A stretch of DNA of 5,120 bases from RGIG8775 sp045121195 (GTDB taxonomy: Bacteria > Bacillota > Clostridia > Oscillospirales > CAG-272). This document shows positions 4,983 to 5,120 of the stretch, piece after piece. The stretch lies in the NCBI GenBank assembly GCA_045121195.1, contig JBGVFO010000111.1, forward strand, positions 1 to 5,120, read 5' to 3'. The notes under the pieces were generated by a model. The model made no database searches. It was not told where the DNA came from and worked only from the letters and a program-made list of their open reading frames with translations. Every line of letters begins with the position of its first letter. Within the stretch, counting starts at the first letter, position 1. A program made the translations under genes and the position numbers.

Positions 4983-5120
4983 GCTCTCTTGGGTCTGCGT
5001 AGAAGTGAGGTGCTCGGACTTCGGTGGAAAGCCATTGATTTTGAGGAGAACAGGATCACCATCAACCACACGGTCACTGAGGCGCGTGTGGACGGCAAAA
5101 CCGTTATCATTGCCTCCGAC
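4983..5120 (+). pseudogene. 5'-truncated tyrosine recombinase (integrase) fragment, runs off the right edge
   Basis: Forty-six codons read through to the window edge and encode part of a phage/ICE-type tyrosine recombinase. GLRRSEVLGLRW contains the catalytic Arg-I in its GLR-R-SE context (codon 4998-5000). It is followed by AIDFEENRITINHT, the strand-rich stretch normal after Arg-I in integrases of clostridial mobile elements. The frame is closed by TAG at 4950-4952. The arm-binding and core-binding domains, normally about 200 residues before this point, are absent, and the DNA there encodes the nucleotidyltransferase on the other strand. The gene has therefore lost its 5' half. Whether the 3' half with the remaining catalytic residues (Lys, HxxR, Tyr) survives lies outside the window. 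It is probably a scar of a mobile element, and non-functional. Confidence 0.75.

Noticed and set aside
4947..5069. 41-residue N-terminal extension of the nucleotidyltransferase to ATG 5069
   Set aside because: A good ribosome binding site precedes ATG 4946, family homology begins there, and the extension is antisense to integrase coding sequence.

Overview
The window fits a Gram-positive, Clostridia-like gut bacterium of moderate to high GC. Signs of this are purine-rich Shine-Dalgarno sites, sigma-A-type promoters, strong intrinsic terminators, a glycine riboswitch controlling an amino-acid transporter, and a fragment of a Clostridia-type tyrosine recombinase. No rRNA, tRNA or CRISPR array is visible.

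Layout. Positions 1-108 hold no convincing gene, only a GC-rich palindromic element. Positions 142-431 form one regulatory unit: a promoter, a tandem glycine riboswitch, an intrinsic terminator hairpin and a ribosome binding site. This unit controls a sodium:alanine/glycine symporter (436-2010) that ends at its own terminator. A second promoter (2098-2126), with two TTGG/CCAA dyads placed around it, drives a GH129-like glycosidase (intact frame 2240-4111). The natural-looking start of that gene (ATG 2205) lies in a different frame, so a -1 frameshift is needed to join the two. A 14-bp terminator hairpin (4117-4157) closes the gene. On the minus strand, 4946-4197 encodes a RlaP/YcgL-type nucleotidyltransferase. 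The right edge (about 4983-5120, plus strand) is the catalytic-domain part of an integrase whose 5' half is missing.

How the parts work together. The riboswitch and symporter form a glycine-sensing uptake unit. The 3' strand of the second aptamer's P1 stem can pair either inside the aptamer or with the 5' arm of the terminator, which predicts shut-off when glycine is plentiful. The GH129-like enzyme has no signal peptide and probably acts in the cytoplasm on imported alpha-GalNAc glycoconjugates. It has its own promoter and terminator, so no shared operon with the symporter is supported. The nucleotidyltransferase and integrase fragment look like a less GC-rich, possibly acquired segment. I saw no clearly new multi-gene system. 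The points most worth checking are the frameshifted start of the glycosidase, the operator-like dyads and the riboswitch logic.
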